The translations under genes and the position numbers were made by a program. From the NCBI RefSeq assembly GCF_032878955.1, contig NZ_CP043839.1, positions 3,906,001 through 3,970,000 of the forward strand: a stretch of DNA of 64,000 bases, given 5' to 3'. The stretch comes from Butyricimonas paravirosa. GTDB taxonomy: Bacteria > Bacteroidota > Bacteroidia > Bacteroidales > Marinifilaceae. Positions 34,800 to 43,621 of the stretch are shown here, one piece after another (position 1 is the first letter of the stretch; each line of letters starts with the position of its first letter). The notes below the pieces were generated by a model that searched no databases, had not been told where the DNA came from, and worked only from the letters and a program-made list of their open reading frames with translations.

Positions 34800-36878
34800 A
34801 TGTTATTACGCGGATGTTTAGTTATTTTGTTGTTAGGCGTGCAATTCGCTTTTGGACAACAGAAACCCAATCCGGATTGGGTGAATCAGAAGTTTTCCAT
34901 GTTTATTCACTGGGGATTGTATTCGGAGCTGGGGGGAGTTTGGAAGGGACAACCGGTTCGTTCCGGGTATAGTGAGCAGATACAGTCTTTTGCCAAGATC
35001 CCGAAGGCGGAGTACGAGGCGGTGGCGAAAGAATTTGATCCGGAGAAATGGAATGCCGATTCCGTGGTGGCTTTGGCAAAGGCGGCGGGGATGAAATCCA
35101 TCGTGTTCACGTCGAAACATCATGACGGTTTTTGTATGTATCATTCCAAATACACGAAGTATAATATCGTGGATGCAACCCCTTTCAAGCGGGACGTGAT
35201 GAAAGAATTGTCGGATGCTTGCCGCCGGCAGGGGGTGAAGTTTGCGGTTTATTATTCGTTGATTGATTGGAATTTCCCCGGAAATGGCATTACCCCTCAT
35301 AATGCGGATGCCATCTCGAAGGAACACCATGCGTTCAGTATGCACCAAGTGGAAGAGATCATGACGAATTACGGTCCGATTTCTGAAATTTGGTTTGACA
35401 TGGGGTCTTTGAGCAGGCAACAGAGTAAAGAGTTGTATGACCTTGTGAGTCGTCTGCAACCGCAGTGTATGGTGAGTGGGCGTTTGGGAAATGACCGGGG
35501 TGACTTTGCCGTGATGGCGGATAATGCTTATCCGGATTACAAGATTGGAGTGCCTTGGCAGACACCGGCCTCGTTTTTCGACGAGACATGGAGTTATCGC
35601 TCTTGGCAGGAACGGGGGAGTCTGGATAAAAAGATTGATGAGAAGTTACGTAGTTTAGTGAAGGTGGTAAGCCGTGGCGGTAACTTTTTACTGAACATTG
35701 GTCCGAGAGGGGATGGTTCCGTGGTAGAATTCGAACGGGATGCTTTATTAGCAATGGGGAAATGGATGAAACGTTACGGAGAAGGAATTTATAATACGAC
35801 AGCTAATCCTTTTGATCATGCAGTTAAATGGGGGGACATTACTTGTAAGGGGAGTAATCTCTACTTGTTTGTTGAGAAGATCCCGGCTAACCGGGAGATT
35901 ATTTTGAACGGGTTGATCGGGAAAGCGAAAAAAGCAAGTTTGTTAGTTGACGGGAAGGCCTTGAACTTGAAACAGGATGGGCAATCCGTGTCGGTAAATA
36001 TTCCCGGGGATGTGAAACCGGATCGGGGCATGATCGTGGTGAAACTGGAATTTGCCGGAGCCTTCCGGGTTGTTCCCGACCAGATACTTGAAACGAGTGA
36101 ATTGTCGGCTGTGAATGCAATTCCCGTGTATGCTTATTCCAGTATGGATTATTATTCCAGTTTCCGGAGTACGGTTGGGTTTAGCTGGCATTTCAGAAAA
36201 TCCGGAAAGACCATTACCCCGATAATTGTTTACACGGCTGGAGAGCAGGGAAAAGAACTCCGTTTGGTCATTGACGGGAAAGAGCAGGATGTGACTTTGG
36301 TTGGCGGGGAGGTACAAAAGTTGAATAACCACCCGGAGGGGATCACGTGGGGTAAGGTGTATATGTTCGATCCTCAAGAGAAACGCTTTAATGGTACGAT
36401 TCTTGATCCGAAAGTAAATACGGTAGCTTGGCGTTTGTGGGATGATTTTAAACCGGGAAAAGCCTTAAATATCCCAATGCAGGAGAAACAGTCGGTGCAT
36501 ATATTACACGAATTAACGAGTGATCGGGAGCAGGATGTACTGGTTGAATTAGGGGTTGCTGACGGGGTGCAGGTAGCCTTGAATGGTAAGGATGTATTGT
36601 TGCGTACGTATGTTGGCGGAATACCCCGGACAAATGAGGTGATAAAACTACATTTGAAGAAGGGAAATAATCAGTTGGTCGTGAAGTTACACAATCGTTA
36701 CGGGATAGAAGTAACCTATTTGATGAATCCGAACGTGAAACAAGAAGAGTATAAACTTCGTTTGAAATCAATGAAGCTTTACTCCGGGGAAATTCATGAT
36801 TGCAGTCTTGGAATGGCTCATCCTGCCAACAAGAATAGCGATATGGGATTACGGGATATACGAGTAGAATTAGAATAA
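34800..36878 (+). CDS. Alpha-L-fucosidase, GH29
   Basis: An exported glycoside hydrolase of about 692 residues that removes L-fucose from glycans such as mucin. The signal peptide ends near QFAFGQ. The GH29 barrel has the conserved N-terminal FSMFIHWGLYSELGG, the SKHHDGFCMYHS loop and the nucleophile Asp200 in EIWFDMGSLS, followed by NFLLNIGPRGDG. The C-terminal ~300 residues form beta domains, the last resembling carbohydrate-binding or PA14-like modules (VQVALNGKDVLLRTYVGG). ATG 34800 is preferred over a GTG at 34791 because it begins the signal peptide. It is encoded apart from any SusCD pair and runs into yggL 13 bases later. Confidence 0.92.
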   Translation: MLLRGCLVILLLGVQFAFGQQKPNPDWVNQKFSMFIHWGLYSELGGVWKGQPVRSGYSEQIQSFAKIPKAEYEAVAKEFDPEKWNADSVVALAKAAGMKSIVFTSKHHDGFCMYHSKYTKYNIVDATPFKRDVMKELSDACRRQGVKFAVYYSLIDWNFPGNGITPHNADAISKEHHAFSMHQVEEIMTNYGPISEIWFDMGSLSRQQSKELYDLVSRLQPQCMVSGRLGNDRGDFAVMADNAYPDYKIGVPWQTPASFFDETWSYRSWQERGSLDKKIDEKLRSLVKVVSRGGNFLLNIGPRGDGSVVEFERDALLAMGKWMKRYGEGIYNTTANPFDHAVKWGDITCKGSNLYLFVEKIPANREIILNGLIGKAKKASLLVDGKALNLKQDGQSVSVNIPGDVKPDRGMIVVKLEFAGAFRVVPDQILETSELSAVNAIPVYAYSSMDYYSSFRSTVGFSWHFRKSGKTITPIIVYTAGEQGKELRLVIDGKEQDVTLVGGEVQKLNNHPEGITWGKVYMFDPQEKRFNGTILDPKVNTVAWRLWDDFKPGKALNIPMQEKQSVHILHELTSDREQDVLVELGVADGVQVALNGKDVLLRTYVGGIPRTNEVIKLHLKKGNNQLVVKLHNRYGIEVTYLMNPNVKQEEYKLRLKSMKLYSGEIHDCSLGMAHPANKNSDMGLRDIRVELE

Positions 36879-36891
36879 TAAAATATAGAAT

Positions 36892-37212
36892 ATGAAAAAG
36901 AGATTACGTAAGAAATTACATAGAGGAGAGTTCCGGGAACTGGGATTTTCTTTTGATGCCAAATTCAAGGCAGATACGGAAATGCAAGTGGTTGAAGCAT
37001 GGTTGCAGGAGTTAGCAAGCTTGTTGAATTCTCATTCTTTGGAAATGGGGGGAGGTTGGAATTCTAATGTTTGTGGGGGATTCATTACCCGTGAACGGGG
37101 TAGTGTTACTCCGGAAGAACAGGACATCGTGCGGAAATGGTTTGATGAACACGGGCAGAATTTGGAATCCATTACTGTCGGAGAGTTGAAAGATGCCTGG
37201 TACGGGTGGTAA
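36892..37212 (+). CDS. yggL: YggL family (DUF469) protein
   Basis: A 106-residue cytoplasmic protein of the YggL/DUF469 family, reported to bind the 50S ribosomal subunit in Escherichia coli. The family markers are KKRLRKKLHRGEFRELGF at the N-terminus, then FITRERGSVTPEEQDIV and a C-terminal ELKDAWYGW. Length is normal. It sits 13 bases after the fucosidase gene and is probably transcribed with it, though a functional link is not obvious. Confidence 0.88.
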   Translation: MKKRLRKKLHRGEFRELGFSFDAKFKADTEMQVVEAWLQELASLLNSHSLEMGGGWNSNVCGGFITRERGSVTPEEQDIVRKWFDEHGQNLESITVGELKDAWYGW

Positions 37213-37227
37213 AAAAACACCGATCAG

Positions 37228-37259
37228 TTTTCATTTCATTGTAAAATATTATATTTTTG
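37228..37259 (+). promoter_or_regulatory. Promoter of M13 peptidase gene
   Basis: TTTT (37228-37231), 20 bases, then TATTTTTG (37252-37259). This matches the Bacteroidota consensus with one mismatch in the -33 box. It predicts a start near 37266, exactly where the following hairpin begins. Confidence 0.55.
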
Positions 37260-37265
37260 TCTGCG

Positions 37266-37294
37266 CTTGGGGCTGTATTTACAGCCCCAAGTTT
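37266..37294 (+). terminator. Perfect 11-base stem-loop (terminator or 5' mRNA hairpin)
   Basis: CTTGGGGCTGT, loop ATTT, ACAGCCCCAAG, then GTTTGT. It may terminate yggL, or, given the promoter just upstream, cap the 5' end of the peptidase mRNA. Confidence 0.6.
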
Positions 37295-37425
37295 GTAAGG
37301 TTCTCGTGGGTTGTTTATGCTCAACTTCTTTTCAGGGTTAACATGAATCGTGTATGTGATTTTATTGGTTGAAAGAACTTTACGGGTATTTTCCGTTATG
37401 GCGAGATGACTAGAAAACTGATTAT

Positions 37426-39462
37426 ATGAGAACAAAATTTTATTTACCTTTTATTGCTTTAGCATTGATAGCTACAAGTTGCAATAGTAAAAAAGAGGCG
37501 ACCCAGGAAAGTGGAATCCGCCTTACGAATCTGGATCAGACGATTAATCCGAGAAATGATTTTTACCAGTATGCCTGTGGAGGTTGGATGAAAGCTAACC
37601 CGCTCACGGATGAGTATTCAAGTTTCGGTTCATTCGATCAATTGGCCGAAAATAATCGTACCCAGATCAAAGGATTGATCGAGGAACTGGCTAAAAAACA
37701 ATCTCAGCCGGGCAGTATCACCCAGAAAATCGGGGATTTGTATAATATCGCCATGGATAGTGCTAAGTTGAATGCGGACGGGGTTGCCCCGATTAAAGAA
37801 TACTTGGATAAATTGGCGTCAATCAAAGATAGAAATGGTTTATCTCAGGAGATAGCAACTATGCACCGGGATGGTTTCGGACCTTTCTTCGGTTTGTACG
37901 TGGGGGCTGACGACATGAACAGTTCTATGAACATAGCCCAGTTGTATCAAGGAGGTTTAAGCTTGGGGGAACGTGAATATTATTTGGATGGTGATGACCA
38001 TACGAAGGAAATTCGCACGAAGTTTGAAGAACACGTGGACAAGATGTTCCAATTGGCCGGGTTTACCGCGGAAGAAGCTCAAAAAGCTGCAAAGAATGTG
38101 ATGAAGGTTGAGACTCGTTTGGCTGAAGCTTCTAAGTCTGCCGTGGAATTGCGTGACCCGTACGCGAATTACAATAAAATTACAGTGGCACAATTGAAGA
38201 AAGAAGTTCCGTCAATAGATTGGGATGCTTATTTCACGACGATCGGGTTGAAAGATTTGCAGGATGTGAACGTGGGACAAATGGATGAGATCAAAACGGT
38301 TGCCGATTTATTGAAAAAAGAAGATTTGGATGTGTTGAAGGCTTATTTACAGTGGAATGTGATTAATACGGCATCTTCTTATTTGAGTGATAACTTTGTT
38401 GCACAGAACTTTGATTTTTATGGAAGAACTCTTTCCGGAACGAAAGAAATGCAACCTCGATGGAAACGTGCTGTTAGCGCTGTGAATGGTGTGCTGGGAG
38501 AGGCCGTCGGACAAATGTATACCGAAAAATATTTCCCTGCTGCGGCTAAAGAGCGTATGATTAAGTTGGTTGGAAACTTGCAGAAAGCTTTAGGAGAACG
38601 GATTCAAGGATTGGAATGGATGAGTGAAGAGACGAAAGCGAAAGCTTTGGAAAAATTGGCCGCCTTCCATGTAAAAGTGGGTTATCCTGATAAATGGAGA
38701 GATTATTCCAGTCTGGAAATAAAGAATGATTCTTACTGGGCGAATATTATTCGTTCCAATCATTTCGATCATGATAAAATGATTGCCAAGGCAGGTAAAC
38801 CGGTCGATAAGGACGAATGGTTGATGACCCCGCAAACTGTAAATGCTTATTATAATCCGACGACGAACGAAATTTGTTTCCCGGCAGCTATTCTTCAATA
38901 CCCGTTCTTTGACATGAATGCGGATGATGCTTGTAATTATGGTGCTATTGGAGTTGTTATCGGTCACGAAATGACTCATGGTTTTGATGATCAAGGGCGT
39001 CAATATGATAAGGATGGAAACTTGAAAGACTGGTGGACTCCGGAGGATGCCAAGAACTTCAAGGAAAGAGCCCAAGTGTTAGTAGACTATTTTGGAAATA
39101 TCGAGGTGTTACCGGGCTTGAAAGCGAATGGAGAACTGACATTAGGTGAAAATATTGCTGACCACGGTGGTTTGCAGGTGTCATTCTTGGCATTACAGAA
39201 AGCGATGGCTGAAAACCCGCTTGGAAAAGACGAGCATGGTTTCACCCCGGAACAACGTTTCTTCTTGTCATACGCTAATGTTTGGGCAGATAACACCCGT
39301 GATGAACAAATCCGTTTGCAAACGAAATCCGATCCTCACTCTTTGGGACGGTGGCGCGTGAATGCAGCACTTCCTCACATCAGTATGTGGTATGACGCGT
39401 TTGGCGTGAAAGAAGGTGATGCTTTGTATTTGCCGGTTGAAAAGAGAGCTTCTATTTGGTAA
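37426..39462 (+). CDS. M13 family zinc metallopeptidase (neprilysin/PepO-like)
   Basis: A lipoprotein peptidase of 678 residues that cleaves peptides in the periplasm or at the surface. The lipobox is LIATSC. N-terminal M13 features include NPRNDFYQYACGGWMKANPL. The zinc site is His514-Glu-x2-His518 (VIGHEMTHGFDDQGRQYD) with the third ligand Glu575 in GENIADHGGL. The usual NAYYNPTTNEICFPAAILQ substrate-binding segment precedes it. All catalytic residues are present and length is normal. It is monocistronic with a ~160-base leader and a terminator after the stop. Confidence 0.94.
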   Translation: MRTKFYLPFIALALIATSCNSKKEATQESGIRLTNLDQTINPRNDFYQYACGGWMKANPLTDEYSSFGSFDQLAENNRTQIKGLIEELAKKQSQPGSITQKIGDLYNIAMDSAKLNADGVAPIKEYLDKLASIKDRNGLSQEIATMHRDGFGPFFGLYVGADDMNSSMNIAQLYQGGLSLGEREYYLDGDDHTKEIRTKFEEHVDKMFQLAGFTAEEAQKAAKNVMKVETRLAEASKSAVELRDPYANYNKITVAQLKKEVPSIDWDAYFTTIGLKDLQDVNVGQMDEIKTVADLLKKEDLDVLKAYLQWNVINTASSYLSDNFVAQNFDFYGRTLSGTKEMQPRWKRAVSAVNGVLGEAVGQMYTEKYFPAAAKERMIKLVGNLQKALGERIQGLEWMSEETKAKALEKLAAFHVKVGYPDKWRDYSSLEIKNDSYWANIIRSNHFDHDKMIAKAGKPVDKDEWLMTPQTVNAYYNPTTNEICFPAAILQYPFFDMNADDACNYGAIGVVIGHEMTHGFDDQGRQYDKDGNLKDWWTPEDAKNFKERAQVLVDYFGNIEVLPGLKANGELTLGENIADHGGLQVSFLALQKAMAENPLGKDEHGFTPEQRFFLSYANVWADNTRDEQIRLQTKSDPHSLGRWRVNAALPHISMWYDAFGVKEGDALYLPVEKRASIW

Positions 39463-39484
39463 TAGGTTAGTTTTTATGATATTG

Positions 39485-39524
39485 ATTCCCCGGGTTGGCC
39501 ATGCTGATCCGGGGAATGTTTTAT
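39485..39524 (+). terminator. Intrinsic terminator of M13 peptidase gene
   Basis: ATTCCCCGG (39485-39493) and CCGGGGAAT (39509-39517) form a 9-base perfect stem, followed by GTTTTAT. Confidence 0.75.
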
Positions 39525-39574
39525 AGGGGTATCTCGCCTGTATTACAGTATACTTGCGTCGGTGTCTCGTTAGT

Positions 39575-39618
39575 AGGTTAACGATAGGTTAACGAAAGGT
39601 CAACGATAGGTTAACGGT
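39575..39618. repeat. Four tandem 11-base repeats (AGGTTAACGAT)
   Basis: Units AGGTTAACGAT, AGGTTAACGAA, AGGTCAACGAT and AGGTTAACGGT lie head to tail at 39575, 39586, 39597 and 39608. Each contains GTTAAC or GTCAAC. They lie about 150 bases before the DUF169 promoter. The 11-base period is near one helical turn, fitting a protein-binding array. Confidence 0.75.
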
Positions 39619-39767
39619 GTGGACTATCAATTTATGGGCGATATTTTCTTCATACATCATGTATATATACAGGAGACATCAAGGAGAGTACGGTGAGATT
39701 ACTAAGCGTGTCTAAAGAAGGTATAAATCGGGAAGGGGCTAGGAACTAGGATTGTTACCTGCATAGA
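39619..39767. other. Intergenic stretch before DUF169 promoter
   Basis: Completes the 360-base gap between the M13 peptidase and DUF169 genes. Apart from the flanking terminator, 11-base repeats and promoter, nothing recognisable is seen. Confidence 0.35.
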
Positions 39768-39799
39768 TTTGTTTTTAACCAAAAAATAATTTATATTTG
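39768..39799 (+). promoter_or_regulatory. Promoter of DUF169-MutS-like operon
   Basis: TTTG (39768-39771), 20 bases, TATATTTG (39792-39799): an exact consensus match, 24 bases before the ATG at 39824. It excludes an upstream TTG start at 39797. Confidence 0.8.
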
Positions 39800-39823
39800 C
39801 TTGATACTAAAATTAAAAGGGTT

Positions 39824-40564
39824 ATGGACATAGTTAAGCGAGATCAGTTTATTGCTCTTTGGAAGAAATATTTCAATGATGCGGAACTTCCTGTTGCATT
39901 TTATTATTCAAAGGAAAATAATAACGCCACGATCGTGAAGAAGGCGATGGGGCATACTTGTATTATAGCCCAGCTTGGGCGGGTTCGTAAAGGTGAATCG
40001 CTTTGTTTCTTACCGGATTCAGTGGGATGTGGCGGGGGAAAGTTTTACCTGGGATTCAGTAAAAGTATGAGGGAGGGATTCGAATATTTCCTGTCTCACG
40101 GGGAAAACACGCCTCACTGCGAGCGCTATAAACGAACCCCGGAACAGGTGAATGCTTTTTTGAAAACAGTCCATGAACTTCCGAGAAAAGGCGATTGCCT
40201 AGTGTTTAAACGTTGGGATCACTTGACGGAGCAAGACGAGCCGGAGGCTGTGTTTTTCTTTGCCCCGGCGGATGTTATCTCGGGTCTTTTCACGTTAGCC
40301 GGTTTTGACAGTTCGAAACAGGAGGCGGTAATCTCTCCTTTCGGGGCCGGCTGTACTTCTATTATTTACTATCCTTACCGGGAACAAATAGAGGGTACGA
40401 AAAGAGCGGTGCTTGGGATGTTCGACCCGTCGGCAAGGTTATGTACGGGTAGTAATCTATTGTCTTTTGCCGTGCCGATCTCGAAATTCATGGAGATGAT
40501 TGACCAGATGGAGGAGAGTTTCCTGATCACGAATACGTGGAAGATGATGCAAAAACGGATGTGA
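39824..40564 (+). CDS. DUF169 family protein
   Basis: A cytoplasmic protein of 246 residues in the DUF169 family, whose function is unknown. Conserved-looking segments are LPVAFYYSKENN, the cysteine region GESLCFLPDSVGCGGGKFYLGF, ERYKRTPEQVNAFL, and ISPFGAGCTSIIYYPYRE. Several conserved cysteines suggest a metal or iron-sulfur role (inference). It is the first gene of an overlapping operon; its stop TGA shares an A with the ATG of the next gene. Confidence 0.85.
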   Translation: MDIVKRDQFIALWKKYFNDAELPVAFYYSKENNNATIVKKAMGHTCIIAQLGRVRKGESLCFLPDSVGCGGGKFYLGFSKSMREGFEYFLSHGENTPHCERYKRTPEQVNAFLKTVHELPRKGDCLVFKRWDHLTEQDEPEAVFFFAPADVISGLFTLAGFDSSKQEAVISPFGAGCTSIIYYPYREQIEGTKRAVLGMFDPSARLCTGSNLLSFAVPISKFMEMIDQMEESFLITNTWKMMQKRM

Positions 40565-40890
40565 TGGACGTGAAACGGGGAGCCCGGTTATGCGTCTCGT
40601 TTTACGAGATGTTCGCGGCTTCCGCTCTTGCCGTGTCCTTTGCCTGCGGGCTGATTATGTTCATTTACCGGATGAAATCACCGGCCGTGGTGGCGGTGAT
40701 CGTTGTGGCTACCTTTTGGTTCAAGGTAGCCACGATGGTATTCATCCGGTTTACTACAAAACGGAAATCAGGACGTTTTTTCTATTATTACAAGAACGTG
40801 GGGATGTCGATCCGGTGGCTTTGGGGTATGGCTTTGGTGTTTGATTTCCTGACGTACGTGGTCTGTATGTTAATCGCTTATCAATTGTAA
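40564..40890 (+). CDS. Small three-helix membrane protein
   Basis: A 108-residue protein I do not recognise. Three hydrophobic helices are predicted at about 13-36 (FYEMFAASALAVSFACGLIMFIY), 41-64 (SPAVVAVIVVATFWFKVATMVF) and 80-107 (WLWGMALVFDFLTYVVCMLIAY), joined by basic loops. The ATG overlaps the upstream stop as TGATG, and the next gene starts 2 bases after its stop, so it is translationally coupled to both. It could be the membrane partner of the ABC ATPase, although it is far smaller than a normal permease. Confidence 0.75.
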   Translation: MDVKRGARLCVSFYEMFAASALAVSFACGLIMFIYRMKSPAVVAVIVVATFWFKVATMVFIRFTTKRKSGRFFYYYKNVGMSIRWLWGMALVFDFLTYVVCMLIAYQL

Positions 40891-40892
40891 TC

Positions 40893-41567
40893 ATGCATAC
40901 GCTTGATGTAAGTAATCTCCACCTGGAATACGGGTTTAAGCGTGTCCTGTGGGATACTTGCCTGCACTGTGAAACGGGGCAGGTCGTCGGTATCCTTGGC
41001 CGGAACGGGGGTGGGAAAAGTTGTCTGATGCAAGTTATTTACGGGGAGTTGAGGTTGAAGGATCAATACGTGGCTATCGACGGAAGGGCCTTGTTGACGA
41101 GGGAAAGGCACCCGGAGGATATGCGTTATCTTTTGCAACAGAGTTTCGTGCTACCGGGTTTGTCTGTAAAACAGGTGTTTGATGATTTCGGGGTGGCGTT
41201 CGAGAGTTTCGTGGAGGACTTTCCCGATTTTGTAGGGACAGCCCGAAAGCGGATGAAGACTTTTTCCACGGGGGAGCGAAGGATGATTGAGGTGTACGCG
41301 GTTCTGGCCTCGGATTCGAAATTTTGTTTGTTGGATGAGCCGTTCTCTTTTATGATGCCCCTGCACGTGCAGAAAATGAAAGAGGTGATCCGGCGGGAAA
41401 AGAAACGGAAAGGGATTGTAATTACCAATCACTATTTCGATGACGTGATAGATATTAGTGACGAGTTATTTATATTGAGAAGTGGTAAGACCTGGCGGGT
41501 CAATGGACGTGAGGATCTCGAATTGTTAGGATATATAAGGAATGCAGATGGAATTCAAGATAGATGA
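40893..41567 (+). CDS. ABC-type ATPase with atypical signature motif
   Basis: An ATP-binding cassette protein of 224 residues. Walker A is GRNGGGKSC near residue 35, and Walker B is FCLLDEPFSFM with the catalytic Glu. The signature is FSTGERRM instead of LSGGQ. The H-loop is VITNHYFDD. The Q-loop region reads LLQQSFVLPG. The deviant signature resembles small stand-alone cassette proteins rather than nutrient importers. It overlaps the MutS-like gene by about 26 bases, so the four genes are one transcription and translation unit. Confidence 0.85.
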   Translation: MHTLDVSNLHLEYGFKRVLWDTCLHCETGQVVGILGRNGGGKSCLMQVIYGELRLKDQYVAIDGRALLTRERHPEDMRYLLQQSFVLPGLSVKQVFDDFGVAFESFVEDFPDFVGTARKRMKTFSTGERRMIEVYAVLASDSKFCLLDEPFSFMMPLHVQKMKEVIRREKKRKGIVITNHYFDDVIDISDELFILRSGKTWRVNGREDLELLGYIRNADGIQDR

Positions 41568-42858
41568 ACAGACGTTGAACGATCTGGAGTTGTTTAATCA
41601 GGCTTTGGACGGGAAAAGTATTTTCTCTTGTTTCAATACCGCTTGTTCTGACGGGGGTAAGGCTTGTGTAAGAAAGATGTTAGAAAGGCCGTTGACAGAT
41701 GTCAATAAAATCCGGGCTCGAGTAGAGGCGATTCGCTATCTGGGGCAATTGCCGTTCTTTTTGGATATTCGTCGGGAAGAATTGAGTTTTATCGAGGTTT
41801 ACCTGCAACAGGAGGATGTGCCTCAACGCAATGTGTATCATTTAACGAGTCGGGCGGTGAAAGGATGGTTGAAACCGGATAACGATTGTTATCTGCGCCA
41901 ACGTGCAGTCCCGTATCTTGGGCGGCTTATCCGTGAGTTGGGGACTTTTATGGACGAGTTGCCAGCGGGGAGAGTGCCGGAGATGGTAAGGGATATGCAA
42001 CAGAGGGTGAAAGAAACGCTTGCCCGTGAAGGGATGCAATACTTGGTGAATCAGAAAAAAGATTCTTTTTGGACACGAGAAAGCCTGGATCTTTATTTTC
42101 GGGGGAAAGAACTTGATGGGGTTCGTGTTGTGCTGGATACCTTGTATATGCTGGATGCTTTACGATCGTTGGGGATTATGACTAAAGGGGAGGAGTTGAC
42201 GTTTCCGATTTTCACGGAAAGTGGGAGAACGGTGAGGATCGAGGGATTGTATCACTTGTTTTTGAAAAATCCGGTGAAGAATGATGTTTTGCTTGACGAA
42301 CGGCAGCATCTATGTTTCCTGACAGGGCCGAATATGGCGGGGAAATCAACTTGCATGAAGGCTTTCGGGGTGGCGGTTTATCTGGCTCATTGCGGCTTTC
42401 CCGTACCGGCAGATCGGATGGAATTGTCCGTGTTTAAAGGGTTATTTACCACGATTAATTTGTCGGATAATCTGTCATTGGGATACAGTCATTATTATAA
42501 TGAGGTTGCCCGGGTAAAATATATCGTGGAACAGGTGCGGGATTTACAGGAAGTGGTGGTGGTTTTTGATGAACTATTCCGGGGAACTAACGTGAAGGAT
42601 GCGTATGATGCCTCTTGTGCGGTAATTGGTGGATTGGCCCAGTTGGAATATGGGGTGTTTATGATTTCCACGCATATTGTCGAGGTGGCGGAATTTTTGA
42701 AACCGTTTCCTTCGGTATGTTTCCGTTTCTTTGAAATAGACATGACAACGGAAGAACCCCGTTACACCTATCGTTTGCGGGAAGGAGTTTCCGACGAACG
42801 GATCGGGATGTATATTTTGAAGAAAGCGGGGGTGGTGGATTTGATAGAAAAAATGTGA
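41542..42858 (+). CDS. MutS-like ATPase lacking mismatch-recognition domains
   Basis: A 438-residue protein with the MutS core (lever/clamp, about 1-240) and ATPase domain (about 240-438). Walker A is TGPNMAGKSTCMK near residue 262, Walker B is VVVFDELFRGTNVKDAYDAS, and a later STHIVEVAEF segment is the usual MutS His loop. Canonical MutS is about 850 residues and starts with the mismatch-binding domain and connector; both are absent. There is also no Smr nuclease domain as in MutS2. It therefore may bind branched or other DNA, or serve a non-repair role. Two ATGs (41542, 41548) are possible. Confidence 0.85.
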   Translation: MQMEFKIDEQTLNDLELFNQALDGKSIFSCFNTACSDGGKACVRKMLERPLTDVNKIRARVEAIRYLGQLPFFLDIRREELSFIEVYLQQEDVPQRNVYHLTSRAVKGWLKPDNDCYLRQRAVPYLGRLIRELGTFMDELPAGRVPEMVRDMQQRVKETLAREGMQYLVNQKKDSFWTRESLDLYFRGKELDGVRVVLDTLYMLDALRSLGIMTKGEELTFPIFTESGRTVRIEGLYHLFLKNPVKNDVLLDERQHLCFLTGPNMAGKSTCMKAFGVAVYLAHCGFPVPADRMELSVFKGLFTTINLSDNLSLGYSHYYNEVARVKYIVEQVRDLQEVVVVFDELFRGTNVKDAYDASCAVIGGLAQLEYGVFMISTHIVEVAEFLKPFPSVCFRFFEIDMTTEEPRYTYRLREGVSDERIGMYILKKAGVVDLIEKM

Positions 42859-42907
42859 TAGTAATTTATAATGTAGGAGAGGGTAATAATTATTTGAGAC
42901 TTTTGTT

Positions 42908-42915
42908 TATATTTG
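42908..42915 (+). promoter_or_regulatory. Candidate -7 element of locus B sigma gene
   Basis: TATATTTG, exact TAnnTTTG. It overlaps a TTG codon at 42913 that would otherwise be an upstream start, supporting the later ATG at 42961 or 43009. No clear -33 box. Confidence 0.4.
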
Positions 42916-42960
42916 TCAATACACGATGTCGGTTTGGCTGTGAAAGAAAAAATAGATTTT

Positions 42961-43557
42961 ATGTCTATTGTTGTGTGCAATCGTTTTGACTCAAATGAAA
43001 TAGATACGATGACTGAAGTTCATAATTTGCAAAACTTATTAGTTCGCATTGCTGCTGGAGATACCGTGGCTTATGACCAATTGTTTCGTAAATATTATGC
43101 ATCGATGGTGTTGTATGCTGATCGGATGCTTAAAAGTAAGTCCGAGAGTGAAGATTTGGTGGTTGATTTATTTTGTTCTTTGTGGAATAAGCGATCACAG
43201 TTATATGAGGTGAAATCAGAACAAGGGTATATTTTTACGTTGTTGCGTAACAAAGTGATAGATTTGCTTCGCTATAAGAAACGATTCCAACAAGAAGAAC
43301 TGATGGATTTCGTTTCAGAAGAATCTATTGAGGAGACTATTTTTGAGGTGGAGTTATATGTGCAATTGAGAGAGGCCATTGAGAATCTTCCTAAAAAATG
43401 TGCAGAGGTATTACGTTTGAAGATGGAAGGACTTGATGATCATGAGATCGCAAAACGACTTGGTATCCAGTATGAAACCGTACGTAGCCACACGAAACGG
43501 GGTGTGGTGTTACTGCGTGAAAAATTTGATAAAACTTTCCTTTTGTTGTTTTTTTGA
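42961..43557 (+). CDS. ECF RNA polymerase sigma factor (uptake locus B)
   Basis: An ECF sigma factor of about 198 residues. Region 2 is AYDQLFRKYYASMVLYADRML followed by SEDLVVDLFCSLWNKR. Region 4 is LPKKCAEVLRLKMEGLDDHEIAKRLGIQYETVRSHTKRG. The start at 42961 leaves a leader of about 40 bases from the -7 element; 43009 (MTEVHNLQ) is the alternative. It precedes its FecR partner by 64 bases. Confidence 0.9.
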   Translation: MSIVVCNRFDSNEIDTMTEVHNLQNLLVRIAAGDTVAYDQLFRKYYASMVLYADRMLKSKSESEDLVVDLFCSLWNKRSQLYEVKSEQGYIFTLLRNKVIDLLRYKKRFQQEELMDFVSEESIEETIFEVELYVQLREAIENLPKKCAEVLRLKMEGLDDHEIAKRLGIQYETVRSHTKRGVVLLREKFDKTFLLLFF

Positions 43558-43621
43558 AAAAAAATGACTTTTTTTTAACCAGATGGGGATATTGTTTCGT
43601 CTTTAGGTAAAAGAGTCACCT

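Noticed and set aside
39575..39618. CRISPR-like array
   Set aside because: The 11-base repeats are directly adjacent without spacers and far shorter than CRISPR repeats; no cas genes are near.
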